A program made the translations under genes and the position numbers. Below the pieces are notes generated by a model. That model was not told the DNA's origin and did no database searches. It saw nothing but the letters and a program-made list of their open reading frames with translations. A DNA stretch of 64,000 nucleotides from Calendula officinalis (taxonomy: Eukaryota > Streptophyta > Magnoliopsida > Asterales > Asteraceae), in the NCBI GenBank assembly GCA_963853835.1, contig OY970820.1, positions 76,318,909 to 76,382,908 on the forward strand, read 5' to 3'. The first letter of the stretch is position 1, and every line of letters starts with the position of its first letter. Shown one piece after another: positions 12,138 to 23,475 of this stretch.

Positions 12138-13850
12138 TGTAACACCTCAAATTTTAATACAAAACATTTGCCCAAAATAATCATTTTTCATAAATAGAAG
12201 AACTATTCCAAAAATATGGATTTACAAAACCTTTTGGTATGAAAATCAGAGTATAAAGTTTGGTGTTACAAAATAGATCAAAACCAAAGCTAAGCATAAA
12301 TCAAATTTAAAGTTCTTCTACTCTAGGCCCCGCATCTCTATCCATGCGTACCTAAACCTTCGATCCCGAACCTGAGTACATAGCAAAACAAACAAGGAGT
12401 ACGTGAGACAAAAACGTCTCGTGAGCTACATGGGTTTAGACCCCGATAATAACAATAATCGTAAGACATATAACAAACATATAAGTAAATCTTCCATCTA
12501 TCTAGTCACCATATTGTGACCCTAATCCCTTGCTTTCCTAGCAATCATATCGAGTTATCGGGTTGCCCCCGAACTAACTAGAACCACCTTGACTTATTAA
12601 CCGAAATCCATCGCCATTAATAAGCCTCAAGATACCGGCAAGAGGGATTCGCCCAATCTACCGATACCTGCCTTACTCACCAGACTACCTCCAGTTAGCA
12701 AGACTACTACCGTGGTTGAGTCGATGGGAATCCACCCAACTGCCCCTCACACCACACCTCATGACCGGGGGTCCCCCGCATCATCACATCATCTCAACAT
12801 ATCATAACTCAATGGTTATGTCAATCTAGCTCTCGGCTATCACGTCTATCATCAAACAAGTTAGTTCAATACTATCATCGGTATAACTAACTATCAACTA
12901 CTAGTCTCCACAATTAAGCAAATAGACCATAACACAAGTAATAAAAATGTATTTCATAGGCTATGTACTCAGTAAAGTCACACGTACTCACGTTAGCAAA
13001 TAAATGCTCCAACCGTATTCTTTCCGCCGGTTTTCCTTGCTCCAACAATCAATCAACTTTCCAAGACTTCACCAAAAGCCTAATACAATAATCACAAGAT
13101 GTTCAACATCACATACTACTAATAATGTATCCATTTATCTCTAGATACCACTCACTATCTCATTCCCCCAATTTTGGTGATTTACCAAACCCTAGGTTTA
13201 ACCAACCCTTAAGATTCATACCAATCTTAACCATACACTTGTTTCCCTTGTTAAAACACCATCTATTAAGTGTATACATAATTTATTTCATCATAACCCA
13301 TAACCCCAAGAACTAGGGTTTCAAACCCAAGCTTCAAGATCCATAGATCTTGAGCTACAAAGACGGAGGAGTGAAGATTTACCTTTAATCTTCAACTAGG
13401 AGTGAAGAATCACGAGATCTGATGAAGAAATCGGCTCCAAATGGTGTTTTCCACTCAAAAATGTATACAAAGTCGTTGGGAGAGAAGCTAGGGTTTTGAT
13501 ATGCATTAAATGAGCTTTTCCCGACTTTAATGCTGATCAGATATATAGCAAAATCGCGCCGTGATCTATAGATCGCGTCACTATCTTCTGCCCGCGATCC
13601 AAAATCGCGATCCAAGACTTCGCTATTTCGGGTTTCTGTGGAAACAGCCAAAAATCGCGTCGCTATCCAAGTTAGCGTCGCTTTCTTGGGCTGTGCAGCC
13701 CAGGCTGCACTTTTCGACCTTTCCTTCGACACGGTTTCGTCCATAACTTTCTCATACGATGTCCAAATGACACGAAACCAATTCCTACGTTCTTTAAATG
13801 ATTTATCCTTATTTATCATATTTTTATAAAATTTATTTATCTACAAATTT
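12138..13850 (-). repeat. 5' LTR of outer gypsy element, distal end truncated
   Basis: Begins TGTAACACCTCAAATTTTA on the plus strand and follows the inner LTR's organisation: a degraded tandem-repeat zone at 12540-12740, CpG-rich CGTCGCTAT/ATCGCG motifs at 13550-13690, and a TTCGACACGGTTTCGTCC block near 13725. It ends ..ATCTACAAATTTCG at about 13850 without the last ten or so bases (GGTCGTTACA) seen in the inner LTR, and no target duplication can be read. Confidence 0.8.
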
Positions 13851-13975
13851 CGTGGACTTTGGTGGTGGGATTCATTCCTCATAGGTGGAAGGTTTGAGGG
13901 AAGACATACTGCCCCTTGTGGATGTCACTGTCTATGCTCGAACCACTAACTTACTAACTTGCCGTTCAAAAAAAA
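13851..13975 (+). repeat. SINE-like fragment with TTGCCGTTCAAAA tail
   Basis: A short non-coding segment abutting the truncated LTR. It ends in CTAACTTGCCGTTC followed by an A-run, the style of 3' end seen in plant tRNA-derived SINEs. A second, separate copy of this tail style is at 28030-28055. No clear Pol III box A is readable, so this is probably a 5'-truncated copy. Confidence 0.45.
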
Positions 13976-13982
13976 TATTATA

Positions 13983-14201
13983 CTCCCTTCGTCCCACAAA
14001 AAAATTTCTCATTTTTCAAATGTGAGGGGTCCACTTAATAAAATAATATTATTACCAATGATTCTACCAATAAAATACTTTCTCTCTCCAATCTATCCTT
14101 ATATTTTAATCAAAAATATTATCAAGGACCACACCACTAACTTTCTCCTAAAAGCTTGTGCCCAAGAGAAATGAGAACTTTTTTTTGTGGGACGGAGGGA
14201 G
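13983..14201. mobile_element. Stowaway-type MITE
   Basis: A 219-bp element with terminal inverted repeats CTCCCTTCGTCCCAC / GTGGGACGGAGGGAG, flanked by TA at 13981-13982 and 14202-14203. These are the terminus and target duplication of plant Stowaway (Tc1/mariner-derived) elements. The subterminal AAAAAATTTCTCATTT / AAATGAGAACTTTTTT arms extend the inverted repeat. Confidence 0.9.
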
Positions 14202-14203
14202 TA

Positions 14204-16335
14204 TAAGGTAATTTTCCTACTTTATCCTCATACTCCTAAAATGAATGATATGCAGAATCCAATAATTATCTTTTATAATCATGTTATTTCATTTCTATAC
14301 TTGTATTAGTCAAATGAGTAAGAAGATAAGTACAAAAATTTAGTAACACAAAATACCATCGCTCCCAAAAAAAAATATATATTTGTTTTTATCATATAGA
14401 CCTGCACAAGAATACAAACAATGCCATTGTCTTTGCTTGTCTTTTGTTGTTTCATGATCTTTTGTCTTATATGCCCAGAATTGCATATATCTTAATTGTG
14501 TAATAGTATTGATTCCTACAATTTGGTTATACTCATAGCACTACTCATTAAATGAAGACATGTGTCAAAGTCAAAGGATAATATTAAGAGATAAAATTAA
14601 TAAATTATACATTACATCCTTGAGTATGAGTATAACTAAATATCATTTCTCAACTAATATAATTAGTTGATATATTTAGTGCATTTAGTTTAGTGGGTTC
14701 TTTTATAATTTATACTATCCCGTATGGGTGACTGAGTAGTTGTTGGGTCACTAGGATTGCTCTCAACGCTAATTATAAAATGGGTCAAAATTCACTTGAT
14801 TCATATGAATTTAGACATGCCAAACAACTCGTTTTAAAGGATGCTAGATGGGCTTGTTTGTATTTTGTAAAGCACGTGGTTCAAACAATTTGGGTATCAA
14901 ACAGAATGAAAGTAGAACAATCTACCCTAATTAGATTTGTAACAAACCAACCCCAATTTTAAGTATAAGATGAGAACAAAATGTTAAGCACTCTGGGTAT
15001 AATCTGCCATTAGAAATCTCGGAATATAACAGGATGACTAGATTTGAAGAATTTGTGTACCAATTGATGATTTTACAATTACTAGTCTTTTGCCAACGGC
15101 AATACGGTGGTGAAAAAGACAATAATTGAAATGGGTCAAATGAGTGGCTTTAACAAAGTTTAACTATGCTAATGTCATAAAAGTTTGTTATAATGTATAA
15201 ATGATTTTGCAATTAACTATATAACAAAGAGCATCACGCATGAATAGTAGCATGCAGGTAAAATTTTAGCGAGTTTTTCGGATATATTTGTTAAAGAAGG
15301 AATAAAAACAAAAATCTGTTTCTGCCTTGTTGGTAAGCATTCCGATTCCGAGCCAGAGTTCTTGAGTTCGACACTTCACTAATGTTATTTGTATTTTCAT
15401 TTTTTCCAACTTTCCATATATTACATTTTACACCCATGACCATTAAGTTTCCTAAAATGACAATTTACTACCTTTTAACTTTAATATCTAGATTTTTTTC
15501 TCCATCATATTTTTTTTACTCTTTTTTCTAACTTTGTTGAAATTACATTTTATTTCACTAAACTTTAAGTTTATTATATGATAGTTTACTACCACAAATT
15601 TTAGTATTTAACATCCACATTTTTCCTAAATCATGTCGAGCATATATCATTGGGTTACTGCCATAAATTTTATCAAAATTTAAGTTTTAGTTTGGTTGTT
15701 TGACTTTATAAATACTTATAATTTACCCCATTTTTTTATAACTAAATTTTAATACTTACAATTTACCTTCTTTTACTCTCTTTAACAATTTGATAACATA
15801 AATTCAATATTGTAATGTGTAAATTAGTAATACAACATTTACTAACTTGATTTTACAATTCAAATTATTTATAGTACCCAATAATTGAGAATACGTTTTA
15901 TGGTTATACGAAAACCAACATACATTTTTGGTACACCATATAAAAATTTCCCGCGACAACGCGCGGGGGAAAGCCCACTAGTTGTATATATATTGTAATG
16001 GTAAGAGGGAAAACCACGATTTTGCATAGCATAAAGACCGGAAGGAGTCTTTGTGCACGTTGATCATTTTCCCATCTATTTCTCACTTTTCTAATGGAAT
16101 TCTCGCCAAAAAATGAAACATTTTTGTTAAAGTCATTTGGAAATCCTAAAGTGTAGGATTCCATATTTTTCTCAAAAACTAATTATAACCCTTTCCCCTC
16201 ATTAGACGATCGTTGATAATCTCCCAAGTCATTTCCATAAACTCAAATTTCTTTCCCCAAAACACATTCCACAAAAGAAGACAAAATGCAAGATCCATAT
16301 TTCTTTTCATACTAATAGACACAAGACAAATCAAG
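14204..16335. other. AT-rich intergenic region upstream of RBOH
   Basis: No gene seen. There is a short inverted pair (GGTTATACTCAT near 14525 and ATGAGTATAACT near 14625) that may bound a small degraded MITE. A weak tRNA-like stretch lies at 15325-15385 (TTGGTAAGC followed by GAGTTCGAC). The last few hundred bases before 16336 should hold the RBOH promoter and 5' leader, but no TATA box can be singled out with confidence. Confidence 0.5.
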
Positions 16336-19300
16336 ATGGATCCCCATGGAAGTTCGGGTAGACGGAGAGGCGGAGAAGTGAATTTATCAGTCTCGGGCAG
16401 GCTAAGTAGAGACGCTAGCCGGGCAGCTTCGGGGAGAAAGGGATATTTTCCTAATGACGGTGCGAGATTGCAAAGACAAAGGTCAGGGGCGGCTAAAGGT
16501 CTTGATGGCTTGCGGTTTCTTGATCGGGTCATGACCGGGAAAGAAGTAGATGCATGGATGAGTACTGAGAAACGGTTTAACCGATTCGCGGTTGGCGGGA
16601 AGCTACCTAGAGAAAAATTTGGGATATGCGTTGGTTAGAAGATTAATTTAATAATTGTATACACGTTTTTGGATCTCGAATGATAAGTTGATAAACATGT
16701 TTTGTTATGTTTGGTTGTAGGAATGGGTGAAGGTGCCGAGTTCTCGGCGCAATTGTTTGACGCACTAGCGAGGCAGAAGGGGATAGATGGATGCGAAGGG
16801 ATCACATTACCACAATTGAAAGAATTTTGGGAAGATTTGACGAAAGAGGATCTTGATACTCGAATTCATATTTTCTTTGATATGTAAATTCACAATTTGA
16901 TTTTGTTATTCTAAGTTGTTTTGCGTGGCGTCTAACTAGAATCGGGGCTGATACTGGGTATGGGCCAACAGGGCAGCGGATTAAGGTCCACAAATTTTAG
17001 GGATCAATTTTCAAAATATTATATATATATTCTCACTTGAAACAAGCTAATCCAAATGAAATATTGAAAACATGTGGAAAGAAAAAAAAAACATAATTAT
17101 AACTTGAGGATTGAAGCGAAACTTTTAATTTGATGGAAATTTTTTACCTATTTCGAAAAAAATAAGAATTACTTAAGGAGGCCATTTTTTAAAATTTTAT
17201 CAAGGCCCAAAAATTGATTAGACCGAGATTGATTTGAATGTTATGGCTAATTAATAATTATCAAACTTTTATTCAGGTGTGACAAGAATGGTGATGGGTT
17301 GTTAACAGAAGAGGACGTTAAAGAGGTACAAAGGAGTCGTAAAGTAGCAAGATTGACGGGTTGAGTTGGATTATAGGTTATAATGGATGCGTAAAATGGT
17401 TATTTTAAAACGTCAACTATGAATTAATAATATTCACAAGGCTGTCAATGCTTACAACCTCTCATAGATCGTTTTAATTCAAAAAATACGTATTAATAAT
17501 ATTGTTTAATAATTACATGCAATATTTTAATTATTTATGAAATTTAAAGGGATTGAAAATGAAAAAAAAAATGTTATAATTCAACTCAACCTGTTATGAC
17601 TAAAAAATTCTTACAGTTACGTAGTTAGAGCACAAGGTGTGACAATTTGTTAATGTCATGTTAAAAGTTTTTTGCCCCTTTAATATAATTTTAACACTCA
17701 CCTCAAAATTACCTCACTGGTTTAACATCCTTAAAACTACCATTTGGAACCTACAAAAATACTCTGAACCAATCACAATTTACAAAAAAAAAATACCGTT
17801 TTTAACTTTGGCGTACCGAAATGACTGGCCCTCCCTGGTATAACCGCGTTATAGGCAAACAAAAGGTTTGGCGGAGGTTTAACACAAACCTCACTGAATG
17901 CTCTTATATAGACCATTTGGACACATTTGAATATGTTTCGGCCCAAAAATGATAAAAATCATTTCTATTTCGGGTCGGGTTTTTATATTGTTCTTTTCAT
18001 CCGAATCGTGAATCTAGTTCAAAGTTTTTCCGTTTTCCTGATGTTGAAGGTCCTAATAATGAGTGCATCAGCCAACAAGCTTTCAAATTTCAAGAAAAAT
18101 GCCGGAACATATGCAGCTCTAATCATGGAAACACTCGACCCTGACCACTACGGCTACATAGAGGTTTTTTTCTTTGAAAAGCAAATCGAACATCTCAAAC
18201 ATATTTGATGAATTTCATAATGGAACAGATGTGGCAACTCGAGACATTGCTAAAAAACATGGCAACACCAAAGGAAACAACCATGATGAACCCCAACGAC
18301 GCAAACACAAACGATCTAGCAAAAACAATGATCCCGGAAGATTATCGAGACCCGATGAGGAGATTCTTCACAAAAGTGTTTGAATCAGGACTCGAGAATT
18401 GGAAAAAGTATTGGGTATTACTTCTATATTTAGAAATGAACGTCGCGTTATTCATGTGGAAATTTCACCAATACGCGCTAATGCCATCGTTTGAAGTCTT
18501 GGGCTATTGTAGTTGCATTGCAAAAGGTGCGGGCGAGACTCTAAAGTTTAATATGGCGCTCATTCTCCTTCCCGTGTGCCGAAGAACACTTACCACCATT
18601 CGAGGAACTTTTCTTGGGGAATTATTGCCTGTGGATGAGAACATAAACTTCCACAAGATCATCGCTCTCGCGATTGTGATCGGGACCGTTGTTCACACGG
18701 TGGCCCACATGGCATGCAATTTCATACGGCTTTCAGGGTGTCCGGCTAACCAATTTGATCGTGTTTTTGGAGATTTGTTTGCAGCACAACCAAGTTACAT
18801 GGACTTAGTATTAAGTATCCCTGGATATACTGGAATTATTATGATTTTTATAATGGCGATTTCCTTCACCTTCGCGACGACTTCATTTAGGAGAAATATG
18901 GTTAAGTTGCCTCACCCGTTTAGTAATTTAGCGGGATTTACTTCCTTTTGGTATACTCATCATTTGCTAGCGGTTGTTTACAAGTTTTTCATCGCACATG
19001 GCTACTTCTTAGTCCTAACCGTAGGATGGTACAGGAAAACGGTATGTCACTTGACAACTTGTTTTTACATTCCCACTCTAAGGCCGGTGGGTACGGACCA
19101 CACCAAAATCATGAGCCACGTCATGTGACCACACCATGGTTAGAGAGGACCCACCAGCCTAAAACAAATATGCAATCTGCAGATACGTTTTCATAACGTC
19201 TAAAAAAATTCATGTTATTCATAAGCACTACAAGAAACACGACATTTAGCCAAAGAAGTGTCACTTACACCCAAAAGCAAACTTTTCCAAAACAGTAGCA

Positions 19301-21451
19301 AAAAATTTACCCGTATATTTTTAAAGGTACGTTTCAAAGGTATAAATTTTGGGTTTTATTCGCAATTTTCAGTGAAAATTGTGTTACAAAAAGATCAAAA
19401 TCTCTTAAATATACCTCTACCCACATTGTAGTAAAATACTTTTTAGTGAGTAGTAGAAAAGTTCTATTCTTTGACATTTATTTACTTTGTGACACTTTTA
19501 AATATGTCAGTTTATTTCTAAGACTCAAGTTTGACCAAACTTTGTCAAAACAACATACTTGCAGACATGGATGTATCTATTGTTTCCAATGTTGTGTTAT
19601 GCGAGTGAGAGACTCCTAACAACTGATCATGTAATGCATGTTTCTGTCATTAAGGTATATAATGCTCATTTTTGTTGTATTCCCCGTTGTAAATTACAAA
19701 TTAATTTCGAACTATATATATAAATGCAGGCTATTATATATTCCGGAAATGTGCTAGCACTCTACATGTCAAAACCATTAAATTTCAGGTACAAAAGTGG
19801 AATGTATCTCTTTGTACAGTGTCCACAAATTTCACGTTTTGAATGGTAAGCGAGTTTTTTTTATCTCCAAAAATATAATTATAATTATTTTACTCTTTAT
19901 AATAATAATAATAAGATTAAATGTTGGTAGGCATCCTTTCACCATCACCGCTGCACCTGGAGATGACTACTTAAGTGTGCATATTCGTACTTTGGGAGAC
20001 TGGACAAAAGCACTTAGGGAAGAATTTGCAAAGGTCGAACAGTGTTTTCTGAATTTGGGGTCAAAATGAGCTGTGTTGACCTGTTTGAGATATTTAATGG
20101 GTCAACTCAATTAGTCAACCGTTCTATCTTAATCTGAATTCTAAAACGCAGAAATGCAGGCCTGTGAGCCTCAGATGAAGAATCCAACAGAGGGAGGAAC
20201 TCTTACAAGAATGGAAACTAATGCCAATTTCGTCACAAAGGAACAAGCAAAGTGAGTGCCACATAATCAATCAACCCATTTTTTTTAAATGAATTTTATA
20301 TAAATTTTATGATATTATGTTATATGTTTGTTTTGGTAGCTATCCTAAAATCTACATCAAAGGACCTTACGGGGCACCAGCTCAACATTACAACAATTAC
20401 AACGTCTTATTCCTAATCGGGCTTGGTATTGGAGCGACTCCATTTATCAGCATTTTAAATGACATATTACAGCAACTCAAACAATCAGTAAGTAATAAAA
20501 TAATAGATAGCGTGCCTGCTCAAATAATACAGTGAAAAATAAAATATTTTAGATAAAAAAAAACTCAGAGCGCCTGCTCAAATAATACAGTTATAAATAA
20601 AATATTTTAGATAAAAAAAAAAAAACTCAGAGCATGTTTATTTTTATTGCAGAATTATGGCGGGAGTTTAGATAAAAGAGCATACTTTTATTGGGTAACA
20701 AGAGAACAAAATTCATTTGAATGGTTTAAAGGTGTAATGGACGATATCGCGGACCATGATCACAATGTGAGTCATCAACCTTCAATTTTAGTTTCGCGTT
20801 TATTTATTTAGGGTTTATATGCCTAAAATAACAATTTTGAGCCATTGTATAATTTATGTTCAATTGAGTCATTAAAAGATGGTTATGTGTTCCGTTTGGG
20901 TCAGATAAATGTGGCAAGTGACATACTATTTATATAATATGTTATTTAAAGGATTGTAACGGGATTTTGCAATGTGAATAACAGAACATTATCGAAATGC
21001 ATAACTACCTAACGAGTGTGTATGAACAAGGTGATGTGAGATCTGCACTTATATCTATGGTGCAATCTCTGCAGCATGCTAAAGATGGAGTCGATGTTGT
21101 TTCTCAGAGTCGGGTAAAACCTAATTAATTAATTAATGGTTTCGAATTAATTTTCTGACAAGAGATTAATCATAACAGATTAAAACGCATTTTGCAAGAC
21201 CAAACTGGAGAAAAGTATTCCAAAGTTTGGCCACGACACATGAAGGTGCTAAAATTGGTAAAGCATCACACTCATTACTAATTTTATTTTTTTCTTTCAA
21301 ATTGTGAACATCTTGTAATCTTGGTTGCCAATGAACTGCAGGCGTTTTCTATTGTGGGGCCCCGGCACTCACAAAAACACTAAGAAAACTATGCCAAGAG
21401 TTTACCCTACAAAGCGCGACCCGGTTTGATTTCCACAAGGAAAATTTCTAA
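16336..21451 (+). CDS. Respiratory burst oxidase homolog (NADPH oxidase), RBOHH/RBOHJ-like
   Basis: Plasma-membrane enzyme that passes electrons from cytosolic NADPH through FAD and two haems to apoplastic oxygen, making superoxide. Fourteen exons with GT-AG introns: 16336-16633, 16721-16883, 17277-17325, 18050-18163, 18229-19041, 19565-19654, 19730-19845, 19931-20033, 20160-20251, 20340-20487, 20653-20766, 20985-21113, 21179-21257, 21342-21451. The sum is 2418 nt, in frame, 805 residues. Two EF-hands (DKNGDG at about 156; DPDHYGYIE at about 200) allow Ca2+ control. Haem histidines lie near 350, 364, 453 and 465. The FAD motif HPFTIT is near 549, and NADPH motifs are GPYGAPAQ, GLGIGATP and CGAPAL. 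The C-terminus is FHKENF. Recalled similarity (FRRNMVKLP, LTRMET, VIEMHNYLTS) favours the pollen-tube RBOHH/J clade. The N-terminus is short for the family. Introns 3, 5 and 10 carry repeat insertions. Confidence 0.95.
17638..17903. mobile_element. Tourist-like MITE in RBOH intron 3
   Basis: A 266-bp segment starting GAGCACAAGGTG and ending TGAATGCTC, flanked by TTA at 17635-17637 and 17904-17906, the target site of PIF/Harbinger elements. The terminal repeats are imperfect. It lies wholly in intron 3 and explains much of that intron's 724-bp length. Confidence 0.6.
19229..19447. mobile_element. Possible small CACTA-type element in RBOH intron 5
   Basis: The left end reads CACTACAAGAAAC, a common plant CACTA terminus. 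A weak complementary end (TACTTTTTAGTG) lies near 19447. No 3-bp duplication is clear, and the inverted repeat match is partial. It could equally be a solo end of a larger, decayed element. Confidence 0.3.
20512..20633 (+). repeat. Tandem duplication in RBOH intron 10
   Basis: A unit of about 60 bp (GCCTGCTCAAATAATACAGT, then AAATAAAATATTTTAGAT, an A-run and ACTCAGAG) occurs twice back to back. The copies differ by a few bases and in A-run length. It begins just after the splice donor and leaves the splice sites intact. Confidence 0.85.
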
Positions 21452-21859
21452 AAAGAGATGGAAAAAAACTAACCATTTTTCATTAGAGTTGACAAATTGC
21501 TGACTTTTGAGAGCTGTAAATAGCTATTTTAGCATGTTGGTGGCATCTGTTGATCCAAAAGAATGATGAGGACTGGACGGGCCTACTATGTAGCACGGGG
21601 TAGCGCGTGTGATAATTTCGGCTTTATATTTGCTTTGTCTAGACAGTTGCTAATGATATGAAAATTTCTAATAAGTAGCCTCTGTTTCAAGATATATTCT
21701 ATTTTACTTGAGTGCCTTTTTGCTAATTATGTTCTGCCTTTCACCTTGCTAAAAATTTGATTACTTGATGTGAAATTAAGTAGCTACTAAAGTTTATATA
21801 ATTAGGCTATTAAAAGTGAACTTTTCTTCACAAGTAATAATCCACTTTTAAGCAAAATT

Positions 21860-22086
21860 AATCTTTGTATTGTGCTTTTGGAATTCATTTCAAAAGTATA
21901 ATTTTCGGGTTTTGAAATCCGGGAACTCGCCCAGAACGCGCCACATGCCCTTCCTCAGTCTACCGGCTTCCGTCAAATATCTTCCCAGTTTAATAAAACC
22001 CCGATAGTCACCAAAAACACATTCCCGGTTTTCAAAACCCGGAAATCATACTTTTGCAATGTCTTCCAAAACCACAATACAAATCT
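21860..22086. mobile_element. Foldback/MITE element with long terminal inverted repeats
   Basis: The two ends are inverted copies of about 60 bp at roughly 85% identity by eye. The left arm runs from TTTGTATTGTG through CAAAAGTATAATTTTCGGG. The right arm reads back from CACAATACAAA through CATACTTTTGCAA to CCCGGTTTTC. The middle is GC-richer than its surroundings. Long inverted repeats with a short core suggest a Mutator-type MITE, but I cannot read a 9-bp duplication. Confidence 0.6.
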
Positions 22087-22087
22087 T

Positions 22088-22372
22088 AGGTGCTGTTTGA
22101 CAAGAACAAAATGATTAAGTGCTGAATGATTCAACGGTCTGAATGATTAAGAGGTTTTGCATAAAACTTGTTTTGAATGTGAGAAACTTTTTTATAAGAA
22201 TTCTGACCGCTTAATGATTCAGCATATGTCCTAAGGAAGAATGATTCAGCAGCTTTTTGCTGTCCCATTCAGCATATACTTCATTCAGAGGCGCTAAACA
22301 AACGCACTGAATGCTGAATGATTAAGCATTCAGCGCTGAATGGTTCCATTAAGCTGCAAACAAATTTTGTTT
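22088..22372. mobile_element. Harbinger-like MITE with internal CTGAATGATT repeats
   Basis: Starts GGTGCTGTTTGACAAG and ends near GCAAACAAATTTTG, with TTAAGTG..CTTAAT and CAGC-type subterminal motifs like those at the ends of the PIF/Harbinger element at 32188-36117. The body is built of repeated CTGAATGATT/AATCATTCAG motifs in both orientations. The target duplication is unclear and the right end is approximate. Confidence 0.5.
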
Positions 22373-23382
22373 GAAAGTTGATTACTTGTAAAACCAATTT
22401 ATTAAAACTTCGTACATGCATCTCAATCTGTTACCCTAATAAACGTGAGTTAGGAAAATGTATTTTTGACATCAATATTAACGACAGTTGCCACCAAATC
22501 GCATAATTGTCAACCAATTGAATTATTAAAAACACTACTTTTATATAATAAAAACCATTTAAATAAATTATTTTCATATAATAATTATCGTTATATACAG
22601 TTAATACATATAAAAATTATAATTTTGATAACATTATATTTTTGTAAAATTATAGTCTAATAATCCAATCGGGATAAATATTTTCTTCTAATGACCAAAT
22701 TGTATAAAAGTTTGTAGAATAGTCATACATGGACAAGTATAAAAGTACACTATTTTACATTAAAAAAGAAACTCAATTTTAAACGAATTAGGTTGATTAT
22801 TTGAGGATCCCTATCAATTCTAAAAAGAATATCGGTAAACTTCTTGAATTCGTAGAAATCAATATTTTGAAACCCAACATGTTTTTCCGAACTTTCGGAT
22901 CAGTTTAGAATTTAGAAAAGTTCTACTTAGAAAAGTGCAAAACATGGAACGAGACGAGGAAATAGGTAAACCGTGCATGTTGGAGCTTAACTAATTAAAC
23001 TAGAACCGGCATATTCAGTTCTAACTATTGCAACAACAAAAAAAAAAAAAAAAAAAATTGTTCTCGTATGCTAACGATATTAACCATGTTCTCATACTCA
23101 GGTTACCAAAAAAAAGTCTATCTAGGTAAGAAAAAAATATTCTTATTCGGTTTTGTACGGGTACCCAACCCCTAGATTTACTTGATGTATCACGGATTTG
23201 GTGAAAACCAAAATTATCGCACCCTATATTTTTTTTATTGGTAATAACAAATCTCAAATTATCTCCCTCACACCATCCGAATATCACTCACCCCCCAAAT
23301 CATTCTCTCCATCCAACTCTCCCTCCCCTTTACCTTTTCTCTAAACATTATTACCCCGGTATCACAAATTAGCCAAATAGCA

Positions 23383-23475
23383 ATGGGTATACCACCCAAC
23401 CAAAACCACCACCACCACCACCTTAATGGCACCACCCTCCGCCTCTACCCCCGCCCAACACCGCCACCATTCTAA
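23383..23475 (+). other. Upstream ORF overlapping the glycosyltransferase start
   Basis: ATG at 23383 with G at -3 and G at +4 (strong plant context) opens a 30-codon frame (MGIPPNQN, five His, then a Pro/Arg-rich tail) ending in TAA at 23473-23475. It overlaps the main start at 23426 in another frame. The main ATG has T at -3. If the mRNA starts upstream of 23383, this uORF should lower main-frame translation; if it starts downstream, the uORF is irrelevant. Confidence 0.45.

Larger units (their letters stand above)
9380..13850 (-). mobile_element. Outer Ty3/gypsy element, 5' part (continues at 1-475)
   Basis: Minus-strand gypsy element related to but distinct from the inner one. It has a 5' LTR at about 12138-13850, gag, and protease/RT, then the hAT insertion, then RNase H at 475-1 and out of the window. 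The two halves join exactly when the hAT element and one copy of CACACAAC are removed. It carries a frameshift between gag/protease and RT near 10705, and further lesions in 1-475. The bases between gag and the LTR (12031-12137) show no TGGTATCAGAGC-type PBS. Confidence 0.9.
21452..23382. other. Intergenic region between RBOH and glycosyltransferase
   Basis: Presumed RBOH 3' flank, then two transposon remnants (21860-22086 and 22088-22372, listed separately). After these comes an AT-rich stretch with an A-run at 23038-23058, and the presumed promoter and leader of the glycosyltransferase before 23383. No other gene seen. Confidence 0.6.

Noticed and set aside
13385..13819. A 144-codon minus-strand frame near 13.5 kb
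   Set aside because: It lies entirely within the outer gypsy LTR and has no recognisable domain.
15325..15385. tRNA-like stretch with TTGGTAAGC and GAGTTCGAC
   Set aside because: No acceptor, D-arm or anticodon-arm pairing can be built; at best a decayed SINE head.
16179..16532. A 117-codon minus-strand frame over RBOH exon 1
   Set aside because: Antisense shadow of the RBOH first exon, whose frame and splicing fit the full 805-residue protein.
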